Shown piece by piece: positions 1 to 8,856 of a stretch of DNA of 64,000 nt (position 1 is its first letter; the number at the start of each line of letters is the position of its first letter). This stretch comes from Endozoicomonas elysicola (GTDB lineage Bacteria > Pseudomonadota > Gammaproteobacteria > Pseudomonadales > Endozoicomonadaceae). Position numbers and translations under genes: made by a program. The stretch spans positions 4,921,061 through 4,985,060 of the forward strand of contig NZ_JOJP01000001.1 in assembly GCF_000710775.1 (NCBI RefSeq), read 5' to 3'. Below the pieces are notes generated by a model. It made no database searches. It was not told the origin of the DNA and was given only the letters and a program-made list of their open reading frames with translations.

Positions 1-1023
1 CTGGAAGCGTTTGCAGCCGGAGCCTATGATCTCAGAATTGAGGGAGATGCACGGAACTGGCATCAGAAATATAATTTTCCCTCTATAAAAAAAGGGGAGA
101 TTATCAAAGAGAGCATTAATCTTAACCATCCTCACGGAATGAACGCATTGGTTTTCAACACTCGAAAACCTCTATTTCAGGATCGAAACGTTCGACTCGC
201 TCTCAACCTTTTGTTCAACTTCGAATGGACCAATAGGAACCTGCTTCACTCTGAATATTTACGCACTAACAGTTTTTTTGTGAATACCCCAATGGCCGCC
301 TCAGAGATACTAACCGAAGGAGAGTTGAAGCTGTTGTTTAAGCATAAAGCCGTTCTACCTGAGGAGCTTTTTCAAAATATTTTCCGTCAACCAGAGTCAA
401 GTCAAAATGGTCAAAACCGGAGGAATAAATCCAAAGCGTTACAACTTTTGAGCGAAGCCGGCTGGCAATTAAATAAAGGGGAAATGCGGCACAAAACAAG
501 TGGTCAACCATTGGCTTTTGAACTGCTGCTCCCGTCAACATCCTCCGAGCGTTACTTCATTCCCTACCGCAAAACGTTATCTGAGCTGGGCATTAAAATG
601 ACCGTCCTGAGCATTGATCAAAGCCTATTCCGCAAAAGAGCGCACCAGTTTGATTTTGATATGATTGACTGGTATTTCTGGCACTCATCATTTCCTGGTA
701 TTGAGCAGCACCACTCTTGGAGCAGCCAGGCAGCCGACGAACCTGGCAGCAACAATTTGGCAGGCATCAAGCATCCAGTGGTTGATGAACTACTGGCAAG
801 ATTCAATCATGTTCGCCACTATCAAGAGAGCATAGATATCTGCAAAGCCATCGACCGGATATTACTCTGGTATAACTATGTCATTCCCAAATGGCACAAA
901 AACAACGTACTGGTGGCCTATAAAAAGCACCTTAAACATCCGGATATAGACAACCTGAACTGGTTCAATGTCAGCCTGTGGTGGCTCGAAAATGAGATAT
1001 TTTCATCAACAGGTAAGCCCTGA
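1..1023 (+). CDS. YejA-like extracellular solute-binding protein (family 5), C-terminal part
   Basis: The reading frame is open from base 1 to the TGA at 1021-1023, so the gene is cut by the left edge and only about 340 C-terminal residues are visible. The stretch reading GMNALVFNTRKPLFQD, followed by VRLALNLLFNFEWTNRNL and a RTNSFF motif, matches the region of YejA-type periplasmic binding proteins that follows the ligand hinge. Family members deliver oligopeptides, or microcin C-like compounds, to an ABC importer (YejBEF in E. coli). The permease genes are not downstream; an acetolactate decarboxylase follows after 47 bases. The ATG at 139 is internal, because homology and open frame continue upstream of it. 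The family is clear; the exact substrate is unknown. Confidence 0.85.
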   Translation: MEAFAAGAYDLRIEGDARNWHQKYNFPSIKKGEIIKESINLNHPHGMNALVFNTRKPLFQDRNVRLALNLLFNFEWTNRNLLHSEYLRTNSFFVNTPMAASEILTEGELKLLFKHKAVLPEELFQNIFRQPESSQNGQNRRNKSKALQLLSEAGWQLNKGEMRHKTSGQPLAFELLLPSTSSERYFIPYRKTLSELGIKMTVLSIDQSLFRKRAHQFDFDMIDWYFWHSSFPGIEQHHSWSSQAADEPGSNNLAGIKHPVVDELLARFNHVRHYQESIDICKAIDRILLWYNYVIPKWHKNNVLVAYKKHLKHPDIDNLNWFNVSLWWLENEIFSSTGKP

Positions 1024-1070
1024 TCAGAAATACTGTCTATAGTTTCATAACTTTCTGTTCGGTTAAGCTT

Positions 1071-1874
1071 ATGAAGCTTCTTATCAACCGTTACCAGCCA
1101 GAATATTCACTGGCTTCATCGCTACTGGTATCAAAATCCAATTTATATGTGACAGTTAAACACAGCTCTTTTCCTACCGCCTTCCAATACTCAACAATTA
1201 ATGCATTAGTGCAGGGTTATTTTGATGGCAGTTTGTCATTTGCAGAGCTATCACAAAAGGGGGATGTCAAACTTGGGATTATCGATGGTCTTGATTGTGA
1301 AATGATTGCTCTGGGTGGAGCAGATTACCGAATCGACCACCAAGGTCTCGCACAGAGCACTTCAATATTGGAAAAGATGCCAGCAGTCATTCCATTTCAA
1401 CCCAGAATCTTATTAGCATTACCAGAAGGTTTTTCTTACCTGCAGCTACAGCAAGTCCTCGATAAAAGCCTCCTGAACAATAATCATATTCAGCCCATTC
1501 GTATTAATGGCCATTTTTATGATTTAAAAGTCAGAAGCGGCCTGAAGCAAGCACCACCATATCTACCTCCCGTGGATATTATTAAAACCGATAGGATTAT
1601 ATTCAAACATCAAGATACAGAAGGAACTCTGGTTGGATTCAAAACACCTGATTATATGAATAACCTGAATGTACCCAGCTATCATTTTCATTTCATTAAT
1701 AACCCAAGGAAGTTTGGCGGGCATGCTCTGAACCTCAAAGCATCCAATGGTGATACTCATATAGCAAGTGCTCATCAACTGAAATTGAGGCTGCCCAATG
1801 ATCCAGCTTTCAATCAACTAAACCTAAGCAGGGATCAATTAGAAGATTTAGAAATTGTAGAGAAGGGGCACTAA
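1071..1874 (+). CDS. budA: alpha-acetolactate decarboxylase
   Basis: Predicted to decarboxylate 2-acetolactate to acetoin (EC 4.1.1.5), the step that diverts pyruvate carbon away from acids and from branched-chain amino-acid synthesis. The 267-residue protein has the family's first block, LVQGYFDGSLSFAEL, then GLDCEMIALGG with the conserved Glu77. The metal site appears as YHFHFINNPRKFGGHALN, with His205, His207 and His218 as the expected zinc ligands. Length fits the family (about 240-285). No acetolactate synthase (budB/alsS) lies next to it. The stop is 2 bases before the following transporter gene, so the two are almost certainly co-transcribed. No signal peptide is obvious; residues 14-30 are only mildly hydrophobic. 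Confidence 0.85.
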   Translation: MKLLINRYQPEYSLASSLLVSKSNLYVTVKHSSFPTAFQYSTINALVQGYFDGSLSFAELSQKGDVKLGIIDGLDCEMIALGGADYRIDHQGLAQSTSILEKMPAVIPFQPRILLALPEGFSYLQLQQVLDKSLLNNNHIQPIRINGHFYDLKVRSGLKQAPPYLPPVDIIKTDRIIFKHQDTEGTLVGFKTPDYMNNLNVPSYHFHFINNPRKFGGHALNLKASNGDTHIASAHQLKLRLPNDPAFNQLNLSRDQLEDLEIVEKGH

Positions 1875-1876
1875 GA

Positions 1877-2824
1877 ATGAGAGATTACTTTAGCCTTTTA
1901 TTGCCCTTTTGGGCTCTGATTGCCAGCGTATTTGGCTATTATTTCAGCCCAGAACTGGTTTCATTCAAAAGTGCCTTGATCCCATTAATAGCCGTTATCA
2001 TGTTTGCTATGGGGTTAACCATCACTACCCAGGATCTAAAGACATCCCTCAGGGAACCACAGGCATTACTCATTGGTGTTCTGCTTCAATTCCTGCTTAT
2101 GCCTGCTCTCGCCTGGTCCATCTGCCTCCTGTTTGAGCTCCCCAGAGACATGCTTATTGGTATGATTCTGGTGGGAACAGCCCCTGGAGGAACTTCATCC
2201 AATGTGCTTACGTATCTTGCAGGTGGTCGTGTCGCGCTATCAGTCAGCATGACAACGGTATCAACTCTGGCTTCCGTCATCATGACACCCTGGATTACCA
2301 CCCTATATTTACAAGAGGTTATCAAAGTTGATCAGAGCGCTATGCTGGTCAGTATTGCCCAAATGATCATCGTTCCGGTTCTGGCTGGAATGTTCCTCAA
2401 GGCCAAACTGCCAACAATTGTGGCAAAAGCGTTACCAATGCTCCCGAAGATTGCAGTCCTTGGTATCGCAGCAGCCATTTGTCTTGTGGTCGCCATGAAT
2501 GCCCGCGCATTAACATCCCTGGGTATTTTGACGCTATGTGCGGTGGTTTTACATAATCTGTCAGGACTGATGGCAGGGTACGCTCTCGCCCGCGCGATGG
2601 GACAAGACAAAATCACCGCCAGAACCATTGCCATAGAAGTTGGCACCCAGAACAGTGGTGTGGCATCAGCTCTTGCGGTAAAGCACTTTTCAACACTGGC
2701 AGCAATCCCTTCTGCCCTGTTCAGTATCATTCAAAATATTATTGGGACAGGGCTGGCCAGTTTCTGGTCAAACCAGCCATCTCCTGACTCAGAGGGCAAA
2801 AACCGCTTGACCAACGACAACTGA
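1877..2824 (+). CDS. BASS-family (bile acid:sodium symporter-like) transporter
   Basis: A 315-residue, highly hydrophobic protein with about ten predicted membrane helices. It shows the hallmarks of the bile acid:sodium symporter superfamily: an early FAMGLTITTQDLK segment, the GTAPGGTSSNVLTYLAGG motif near residue 100, and EVGTQNSGVASALA in the second half. The last two are the cross-over segments that bind sodium and substrate. Bacterial members move organic acids such as pantoate, pyruvate or sulfonates; the substrate here cannot be read from sequence. It starts 2 bases after the acetolactate decarboxylase stop, suggesting that the transported compound is linked to pyruvate or acetolactate metabolism (inference). 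The last codons overlap the -35 box of the pyrBI promoter. Confidence 0.85.
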   Translation: MRDYFSLLLPFWALIASVFGYYFSPELVSFKSALIPLIAVIMFAMGLTITTQDLKTSLREPQALLIGVLLQFLLMPALAWSICLLFELPRDMLIGMILVGTAPGGTSSNVLTYLAGGRVALSVSMTTVSTLASVIMTPWITTLYLQEVIKVDQSAMLVSIAQMIIVPVLAGMFLKAKLPTIVAKALPMLPKIAVLGIAAAICLVVAMNARALTSLGILTLCAVVLHNLSGLMAGYALARAMGQDKITARTIAIEVGTQNSGVASALAVKHFSTLAAIPSALFSIIQNIIGTGLASFWSNQPSPDSEGKNRLTNDN

Positions 2825-2834
2825 AGTGTAGAAT
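2807..2834 (+). promoter_or_regulatory. sigma-70-type promoter for the pyrBI operon
   Basis: TTGACC at 2807-2812 and TAGAAT at 2829-2834 are separated by 16 bases. The -35 box lies within the last codons of the BASS transporter. Transcription from here would give a leader of about 250 bases before pyrB, containing a small ORF and an attenuator. Predicted from consensus only. Confidence 0.55.
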
Positions 2835-2935
2835 CCCAAGCAATTTGCCAACCAGACAGCTTTTATCCGTCGGCAAAGCTGACTCTTTTACCAATAAGAG
2901 TTAACCTAAAAGAAACTCAGTAACAAAGGGCTCCG

Positions 2936-3064
2936 ATGAAACTGCGCTTACACATTAACCGTCAGTCAATCGAAAGAGAAAACAATGTCCTTATTATTGG
3001 TTTCGATTTAACCAAATCATCTGTATTTCAAAAAAAGCCCCTTAAGTCAGGGGCTTTTTTTTGA
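2936..3064 (+). CDS. pyrL: pyrBI leader peptide
   Basis: A 42-codon ORF starts at ATG 2936. It runs straight through the rho-independent attenuator hairpin and ends with the TGA at 3062-3064, immediately after the T-run. A leader peptide whose translation overlaps the terminator is exactly the arrangement of E. coli pyrL (44 codons). There, UTP-sensitive RNA polymerase pausing decides whether the trailing ribosome is close enough to melt the terminator. The peptide begins MKLRLHINRQ and ends KSGAFF. The ribosome site is weak (AACAAAGGGCTCCG before the ATG, with GGG 5-7 bases upstream). Its sequence is not otherwise expected to be functional; position and overlap support the call. Confidence 0.75.
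   Translation: MKLRLHINRQSIERENNVLIIGFDLTKSSVFQKKPLKSGAFF
3030..3062 (+). terminator. pyrBI attenuator
   Basis: A-rich 5' arm with GCCCCT (3037-3042), a 6-base loop TAAGTC, then AGGGGC (3049-3054) and eight T. The stem can reach 13 bp by pairing the A and T runs. It lies inside the leader ORF. The segment 3041-3049 (CTTAAGTCA) is also perfectly complementary to 3062-3070 (TGACTTAAG). That alternative hairpin is mutually exclusive with the terminator. Confidence 0.85.
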
Positions 3065-3099
3065 CTTAAGAACGACCAAAGGCGACAGGTAATACCCCC

Positions 3100-4020
3100 A
3101 TGGGAAACAGGTTCTTTAACAGGAACATTATCTCCATAGCCGACCTTACCCGGGAAGATATGGAGCAGATTCTTGAAGTGGCTGCTGAACTTAAGCAAAC
3201 GCCACGCCCCGGTCTATTGAAAGGCAAAGTAATTGCCAGCTGCTTCTTTGAGGCGTCGACCCGAACCCGGCTTTCATTTGAAACGGCCGTTCAACGATTG
3301 GGAGGAACCCTGATTGGTTTTGCAGATGGTGGGAATACTTCTGCCAAAAAAGGAGAAACACTGGCAGACTCCATCAAAATCATCAGTTCATATACCGATG
3401 CGGTCGTTATGCGCCACCCTCAGGAAGGCTCAGCCCGTTTAGCCTCCGAGTTCGCCTGTGTTCCTGTCATTAATGGTGGTGACGGTTCAAATCAGCACCC
3501 AACCCAGACACTGCTAGACCTGTTCAGTATCAGGGAGTGCCAGGGACGACTGGACAACCTGAAAGTTACTTTTGTCGGTGATCTCAAGTACGGCAGAACC
3601 GTACACTCGCTGACACAGGCTCTGACACATTTTAATGCTGAATTTAATTTTATTGCGCCGAATGCTTTAGCCATGCCGGACTATATCCTGCAGGAACTTG
3701 ATGAAAAAGGCATTCGCTGGCGCCGGGCTGAAAGCATTGAAGAGGTCGTTGCGGATACAGACATTATTTACATGACCCGGGTTCAAAAAGAACGATTTGA
3801 TGAAACTGAGTATAAGCACATTGCCTCCAACTATGTGCTGACGAACGAAACCCTGAAAGAGGCACCCGCACACCTGAAAGTTCTGCACCCTCTCCCAAGG
3901 GTGGATGAGATTGCTGTAGAAGTCGATCAAACACCTCACGCCTACTACTTTGAGCAGGCACGAAATGGGGTTTTTGCCCGCCAGGCACTGCTGGCACTGA
4001 TTCTGAATGAAACCTTGTGA
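3100..4020 (+). CDS. pyrB: aspartate carbamoyltransferase catalytic subunit
   Basis: Catalyses carbamoyl phosphate plus aspartate to N-carbamoylaspartate, the first committed step of pyrimidine synthesis. The 306-residue protein contains the carbamoyl-phosphate site [12 protein letters not shown] (near residue 50), the [14 protein letters not shown] loop, [16 protein letters not shown] (near residue 130), [13 protein letters not shown], and the C-terminal HPLPRVDEI segment. Length matches E. coli PyrB (about 310). The regulatory subunit gene follows after 11 bases, so the enzyme should be the class B, c6r6 allosteric type. Expression is expected to respond to UTP through the upstream attenuator. 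Confidence 0.98.
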   Translation: MGNRFFNRNIISIADLTREDMEQILEVAAELKQTPRPGLLKGKVIASCFFEASTRTRLSFETAVQRLGGTLIGFADGGNTSAKKGETLADSIKIISSYTDAVVMRHPQEGSARLASEFACVPVINGGDGSNQHPTQTLLDLFSIRECQGRLDNLKVTFVGDLKYGRTVHSLTQALTHFNAEFNFIAPNALAMPDYILQELDEKGIRWRRAESIEEVVADTDIIYMTRVQKERFDETEYKHIASNYVLTNETLKEAPAHLKVLHPLPRVDEIAVEVDQTPHAYYFEQARNGVFARQALLALILNETL

Positions 4021-4031
4021 GGAATGGATCG

Positions 4032-4490
4032 ATGAGTAACAAACTTCAGGTTGAAGCCATCTGCCAGGGGACTGTCATCGACCATATCCCGGCTGGTCAA
4101 GGCGTTAAAATCCTCGACCGCCTTCATCTGCTGAACGGTGAAGCACGTATTACCGTGGGTTTTAATCTTCCCAGTAAAGCCCGGGGCTTCAAAGACATCA
4201 TTAAGGTTGAAGGTCGGATGTTTACCGAGCAGGAGGCCAATGAACTGGCACTGTTTGCTCCCAGCGCAACCATCAATGTCATTGATGACTACCGGGTGGT
4301 CGATAAATTTACAATGGCCATTCCAAAGACGCTAAGAGCTGCGTTTGCCTGCCCCAACTCTAACTGCATCACTCATAATGAGCCGGTAGAGAGCTTCTTT
4401 TATCTGCGCCAGAAAAGCAGTGATATACAGCTAAAGTGTCACTATTGTGAAAAGTCCTTCAGCAAAGAAATTGTTGCAGAGCTTCGATAA
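4032..4490 (+). CDS. pyrI: aspartate carbamoyltransferase regulatory subunit
   Basis: A 152-residue regulatory chain that binds nucleotide effectors and joins catalytic trimers. The zinc-binding domain shows four cysteines in the expected order: CPNSNC, then a long loop to CHYC. The nucleotide-binding N-terminal domain includes GTVIDHIPAGQGVKIL. I place the start at ATG 4032 rather than the in-frame GTG at 4017, which overlaps the pyrB stop. The sequence from MSNKLQVEAI aligns with known PyrI starts, and TGAGGAA at 4018-4024 is suitably placed as its ribosome site. Confidence 0.96.
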   Translation: MSNKLQVEAICQGTVIDHIPAGQGVKILDRLHLLNGEARITVGFNLPSKARGFKDIIKVEGRMFTEQEANELALFAPSATINVIDDYRVVDKFTMAIPKTLRAAFACPNSNCITHNEPVESFFYLRQKSSDIQLKCHYCEKSFSKEIVAELR

Positions 4491-4497
4491 CAGAAAG

Positions 4498-4536
4498 AAA
4501 AAGGGCGCAAAGTCATTGATGACAAGCGCCCTTTTA
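4498..4536 (+). terminator. rho-independent terminator after pyrBI
   Basis: AAGGGCGC (4501-4508) pairs with GCGCCCTT (4526-4533), followed by TTT. The A-rich 5' flank would also let it work for the opposite strand, where a large gene converges. Confidence 0.8.
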
Positions 4537-4585
4537 AAGTCTACTGATACTCCAACGGGTAGAAGTAATATGACAATGACAGGCC

Positions 4586-7500
4586 TCAGAACGAAGTATC
4601 TGTTTCAAAAGCGCGCCATACAAGCTCCTCTCCATTGACATTGTAAGTCAAACCACTTTGTTGTTTTCTGATCTGATTCAGGCTTGTATTTGTAGCTTTA
4701 AACCTTGGTTCCTGCCTCTGATTTTCCTGAGCACAGAGAGCGGAAAGCCTTAGCCCATTCTTATCCTTCTTATGGGCTTCAACAGAAGCATTAAGGCCTG
4801 CAACCTGATCATTAACGAAAGCATTGTACTGTTGAATATCTGCGTTTTTTCTGAACTCAGTCTGCACTCGCTTTTCTGGTTTTACCGGAGAGTAATTGAA
4901 AGCATCATTCTTCTCAGTCATAGGCTGAAGTTCAGAACGATATTCTAACACAGGCATACATCTGTATCTCACATCCTCCGTGAAATCAAACCCGCTTCGC
5001 AGAGTATCGTTCCAACAAGCGTCATACCAATGCAATTTTTCCCCTCTGGGTGAATGCTCCCACCTGCTGGGAACTCGAGATTCCAGCGTATGATCTTCTA
5101 ACCAACCCTTATATCCTTTATGCTCAGAAACTCTCTCAAGATAAGTACGTCGATGTGGCTGCGACAAACGATCAGTATTCTCTCTAGCCAATGTCTCTTG
5201 TCCAGACACAAGAGTAGAAGTTTTTTTGCAATCAGTACTCATATCATCTGGACGTGATTCAAAAAGCGGATCAAACTGTGACAGCAGTGCACGGATTGAC
5301 TCTGAAGTCGAGTGAGTTGACGCTACAAGAGGCTCCTTGAGTGTATTTTTCAACTCTGGAAGATCAGTCTCAACATTTTCTTCATCATCACATAGCGTTT
5401 CCCTGCTGCTGCATAACGTTTCACGGCTACTAGAAGCAGAGACTCTGGATTCTGTCTCTGCATCATCTTCACTGGGAATGCCTGATAAGCTAGATACCAT
5501 TGAGGAGTTGTTGGATTCTGAAGTTGTACTTAGACAGTACGTACTGTCTTCAGCTGAAGAGTCTGATAGAGAAGAAAAAGAGCCAGAGCCCGGCTGGTAC
5601 TCTGTATTCTGCAACCATTGGTCGAAGCCCTCTCCAAGTCTCAGCGGGTCAAAGTTCCCTCTAAGCCTCAGCACAAGGTGCAAGGTGGACTGTTCCGCAG
5701 AAAACTGTAAAGGTAAGCCCATACCTTCAATAGGTGAATCAATACTGGCCATTGGCATTGGGGTGACAACACGGTCAGTTTTCAATTCACGAGCATTATA
5801 AAAATCAGGCTCAGCAGCCCTCGGACCGACTTGCTCAGTTAACCCTTGCCCATCAAGCTCGCCGGACTGAGCACTTTGCACAGAGCAATCTTCGGAGAAC
5901 GAACCAGCCAAGCTTCGAACCTCAAGCTTCCCATGTTCTTCATAGACTTCGATCCACGACGCAATCCGACCTCCATCTCCCCCTTGATCTTCCAAACTGG
6001 CAACAGAAGATGAAGGTGTTACGGTGGGTAGCTGATCCTCAGGGATCGATCTTTCCAGATGCCCCATTGCAGGTGAAGCGAAAGAAGAGTGTTCAGTAAC
6101 TTCAGCTTTCGAAACAAGCGGTTCTGGGGCATCGTCTGCAAAATCAAGATTCTGGCTAAACGAATCTGCCTGAGAGCTGACAAGATCATTGGACTCATAA
6201 ACTACTTGCTGCTCATCCATTTCGTTTAGAGGGGCATTTTCAGTGGCAATGCTCAAAGGCTCTAGAACTTCAGGTACATCAGTAACAATTGCTTCAATTT
6301 CAGTGCTCTTACCAACATCACCTGAAATAGCCCCACACAAATCATATGAATCAGTGTCAATCAATACATCATCATCGCTCTCAAACATCTCATCATTAGA
6401 GTCAAGCTCAAAATCTGAAAGCCTAACACTCTTATCGAGCTCACCTTCTGGCTTATCTATGGCTCTGCCTGTATCAGAAGACAGAGCAACTGTTGACAGC
6501 TCAGGGGCTGATGAACCTGCCTCGAGGGATAGTTGATCATCACTTACCTCAATATGAGACTCACCAAGATTACCCGAATAAGGCTCAGGATCATCCTTTT
6601 TAACAACTGCCCCAATTTCAATGGAGGTTAAACACTCCATCCGAGCTCCATAAACACCTTGACCTTCCAAACTGTCAACAGAAGATGAAGGTGTCACGAT
6701 GGATAGCTGATCCTCAGGGATCGGTCTTTCCAGATGCTCCATTGCAGGAGCAGCAAAAGAAGAGTGTTCAGTAACTTCAGATTTCAAAAAAAGCGGTTCT
6801 GCAGCATCGTATTCAGAATCAAGATTCTGGCTAACTGAACCTGCCTGAGAGCGGACTAGCTCATTAGATTCATGCACCATCTGCTGCTCATCCAGCTCGT
6901 TTAGAGGCGCATTATCACTACCAATGCCCAAAGGTTCCACAACTGCAGGTCCATCAGTAACAACTGTTTCAACGTCAGGGCTCTTACCAACACCACCAGA
7001 AACAACCCCACAAAAATCATATGAACCAGTGTCAATCAATACATCATCATCGCTCTCAGACATCTCATCATTAGAATTAAGCTCAAAACCTGAAAGCCTA
7101 ACACTCCTATCGTGCTCACCTTTTGGCAGAAGTGGCAAAGGCAACTGAAGCTCAGGACCGTCTAAAACCGCGCCTGTATCAGAAAGCATAGGAGCTATTG
7201 GCAATTCAGGATCAGATGAACCTGGTTCGAGGAATGATTGCTCATCCCCTAGATCAATATAAGACCCAACAAGGCTACCTGAATCAGACTCAGGATAATC
7301 AGCCTGTACAACTGTATCCATTTCAGCAGAGTCTAAATATCTCGGATCATCTGGACTATCAGATACAATGCTATCAAATGGTTGCCTTGAATCAGAAGAA
7401 ATTGAAGCGCTTGTTTCTTGAGAAACATCAGGTATCTGTGTACCTAAAAGAATAGGTTTCAGGATAATACTGCCATCCTTTTTTGCACCTTTTTCTTCAT

Positions 7501-7918
7501 CAATGCAATACTTATCAGATGGGTAAGTACCTTCAAAGATTATATCGAAGTCGTCTTCTTCCACTACATATATACAGATATTTCCGTTAGCATCAGTCTG
7601 AACGCCACTTGAGGGCTCGGAACTTTCACTCAGAGAAAGTTTATCTTGAGCTTGATCAGATACGCTACATACCCGAGCATCTAAACCAGAGTTTGAAGAT
7701 GAGACTTCTAATGAAGGTGAACTTGAATCAGGATTTTTCAGCTTTAGTTTAGGGTTATGTGCCTCTACACTAACCCCATTAATCTTTGTTTTTTCCGAAC
7801 CATTTGGGCTTCCATCATCATTACTTCTAGGAACGGATGCCTCCTCATAAGCACCGTTAACTAAATCTTTTACGACTACTCCTGAAAGACCGCCACCTTC
7901 ACTTCCTGACGCCTGCAT
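4586..7918 (-). CDS. large acidic Ser/Asp/Glu-rich repeat protein, putative secreted effector
   Basis: No known family recognised. It encodes 1110 residues starting at ATG 7918 behind a strong ribosome site (GCAGGAGAGAG). The protein is very acidic and rich in Ser, Asp and Glu, with no signal peptide or membrane helix. The middle holds two tandem copies of a ~225-residue unit, marked by repeated RSIPEDQLPTVTPSSSV-like, VTEHSSFA and SNDEMFESDDDVLID blocks. The last ~200 residues differ: basic and aromatic, with GYKGWLEDHTLESRVPSRW and ending NGEELVWRAFETDTSF. This looks like a folded C-terminal domain. The composition resembles the large intrinsically disordered substrates of type III or other secretion systems in symbionts, which is inference only. 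A divergent small gene starts 246 bases upstream, and pyrBI converges on it. Confidence 0.75.
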   Translation of the reverse strand: MQASGSEGGGLSGVVVKDLVNGAYEEASVPRSNDDGSPNGSEKTKINGVSVEAHNPKLKLKNPDSSSPSLEVSSSNSGLDARVCSVSDQAQDKLSLSESSEPSSGVQTDANGNICIYVVEEDDFDIIFEGTYPSDKYCIDEEKGAKKDGSIILKPILLGTQIPDVSQETSASISSDSRQPFDSIVSDSPDDPRYLDSAEMDTVVQADYPESDSGSLVGSYIDLGDEQSFLEPGSSDPELPIAPMLSDTGAVLDGPELQLPLPLLPKGEHDRSVRLSGFELNSNDEMSESDDDVLIDTGSYDFCGVVSGGVGKSPDVETVVTDGPAVVEPLGIGSDNAPLNELDEQQMVHESNELVRSQAGSVSQNLDSEYDAAEPLFLKSEVTEHSSFAAPAMEHLERPIPEDQLSIVTPSSSVDSLEGQGVYGARMECLTSIEIGAVVKKDDPEPYSGNLGESHIEVSDDQLSLEAGSSAPELSTVALSSDTGRAIDKPEGELDKSVRLSDFELDSNDEMFESDDDVLIDTDSYDLCGAISGDVGKSTEIEAIVTDVPEVLEPLSIATENAPLNEMDEQQVVYESNDLVSSQADSFSQNLDFADDAPEPLVSKAEVTEHSSFASPAMGHLERSIPEDQLPTVTPSSSVASLEDQGGDGGRIASWIEVYEEHGKLEVRSLAGSFSEDCSVQSAQSGELDGQGLTEQVGPRAAEPDFYNARELKTDRVVTPMPMASIDSPIEGMGLPLQFSAEQSTLHLVLRLRGNFDPLRLGEGFDQWLQNTEYQPGSGSFSSLSDSSAEDSTYCLSTTSESNNSSMVSSLSGIPSEDDAETESRVSASSSRETLCSSRETLCDDEENVETDLPELKNTLKEPLVASTHSTSESIRALLSQFDPLFESRPDDMSTDCKKTSTLVSGQETLARENTDRLSQPHRRTYLERVSEHKGYKGWLEDHTLESRVPSRWEHSPRGEKLHWYDACWNDTLRSGFDFTEDVRYRCMPVLEYRSELQPMTEKNDAFNYSPVKPEKRVQTEFRKNADIQQYNAFVNDQVAGLNASVEAHKKDKNGLRLSALCAQENQRQEPRFKATNTSLNQIRKQQSGLTYNVNGEELVWRAFETDTSF
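5980..7285 (-). repeat. two tandem ~675-bp coding repeats
   Basis: Blocks near 6031 and 6706 (GATCCTCAGGGATCG followed by CTTTCCAGATG) and near 6391 and 7066 (CATCATTAGA) recur at an identical offset of 675 bases, or 225 codons. The copies therefore span about 5980-6580 and 6655-7285. Many differences between copies are single-base and the frame is kept, so this is an in-frame duplication still under coding constraint. Confidence 0.85.
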
Positions 7919-8164
7919 AAACTCTCTCCTGCAACTTATAGTTTTTAAAAAATGGATGATCCAAAAATGTCCACGATTAAAACTAGACCGTCATCCTAAT
8001 TAGAGAGTTCCCGATGACTATTTAAAACCTGATCAAACAAATGTTTGAAACAGGGTGACAAAAAAATTCCTTCCCGGGAGCTAATCCCCCCCACCAATGT
8101 CTAATTTCCAAATAATAAATATCTAACTATTATTTAATTTTCAGGCAGTTAGAGGGTGATAACA

Positions 8165-8467
8165 ATGAGTTCTTGTCCGTTATCTAACTTTATCGGTAAT
8201 CGCTGTATGCCAGACCCTGTACAACCAGAGTCTTTTGCAGCCAAAAACCAGAAGTTTGCTGAAGAAGCGAGCTTTTTCGCTTCTATTTTCAAGCATCACT
8301 CAGTTAGACCGGTGCCTGACCCCGCTTTGATATTAGTTCTTAACAAGCTATGGCTTGAAAGGAAAAAAAGAAAAGTTACCAAGAAAGGTAAGTCAGAGCA
8401 GTTGTGGCTGCGCAAAAAACCAGAGGATGAGCCATGTGACGAGATGGATAGGTACGAGGAAGTTTGA
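8165..8467 (+). CDS. small basic-tailed hypothetical protein with NLS-like motif
   Basis: No known family recognised. I choose ATG 8165 over the GTG at 8156 because AGAGGGTGA lies at the right distance upstream; this gives 100 residues. The N-terminal half carries two cysteines and a helical stretch (AAKNQKFAEEASFFASIF). Residues 65-76 read ERKKRKVTKKGK, a classical monopartite nuclear-localisation-like cluster. The C-terminus is acidic (PEDEPCDEMDRYEEV). It is transcribed divergently from the 1110-residue acidic protein, with 246 AT-rich bases between them that could hold both promoters. Host targeting is inference from the basic cluster and the neighbour. Confidence 0.6.
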   Translation: MSSCPLSNFIGNRCMPDPVQPESFAAKNQKFAEEASFFASIFKHHSVRPVPDPALILVLNKLWLERKKRKVTKKGKSEQLWLRKKPEDEPCDEMDRYEEV

Positions 8468-8856
8468 CCAGCCACCGATGTCATTTTCCTCTGACTGACC
8501 CATTTTCAAACGCCGTGTCTGAGCGTCCACCCACCAGGCAGGTTTTTGCCTGGTGGAAAGACACTATTTTATTGATTCCAGCCATTCCGTACAGTCCGTT
8601 TGATTTGTCCATTACATCGGCGCGATAATACGCTTAACATTAACCGTGAGAATCCGGAAAAATTTTCAGGACACTTTCACGCAGTACCGTCTCCCACTCT
8701 CATTATTTTTAAGGTGGCAGCGTTACATACCAGCTAACTTCTTCCTCGCCCATCTCTGCGACGACCAGGATAAAGATTGTATCCTTCATAGCTGGCTCAC
8801 CCGGCTTTCAACAAGTAAAGCTATTTTTCAGGACTGAAAGGAACGAGAGTAAGGCA
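8468..8856. other. intergenic spacer with one strong hairpin
   Basis: A 389-base spacer. CCACCAGGCA (8531-8540) pairs perfectly with TGCCTGGTGG (8547-8556) over a 6-base loop. No T-run follows on either strand, so it is probably a weak terminator for the small upstream gene. A GTG-started 63-codon frame at 8646-8837 has no convincing ribosome site or composition, and I do not call it. The rest presumably holds the rhlB promoter. Confidence 0.5.

Noticed and set aside
8646..8837. GTG-started 63-codon frame before rhlB
   Set aside because: No ribosome site, unremarkable composition, and it lies in the region expected to hold the rhlB promoter.
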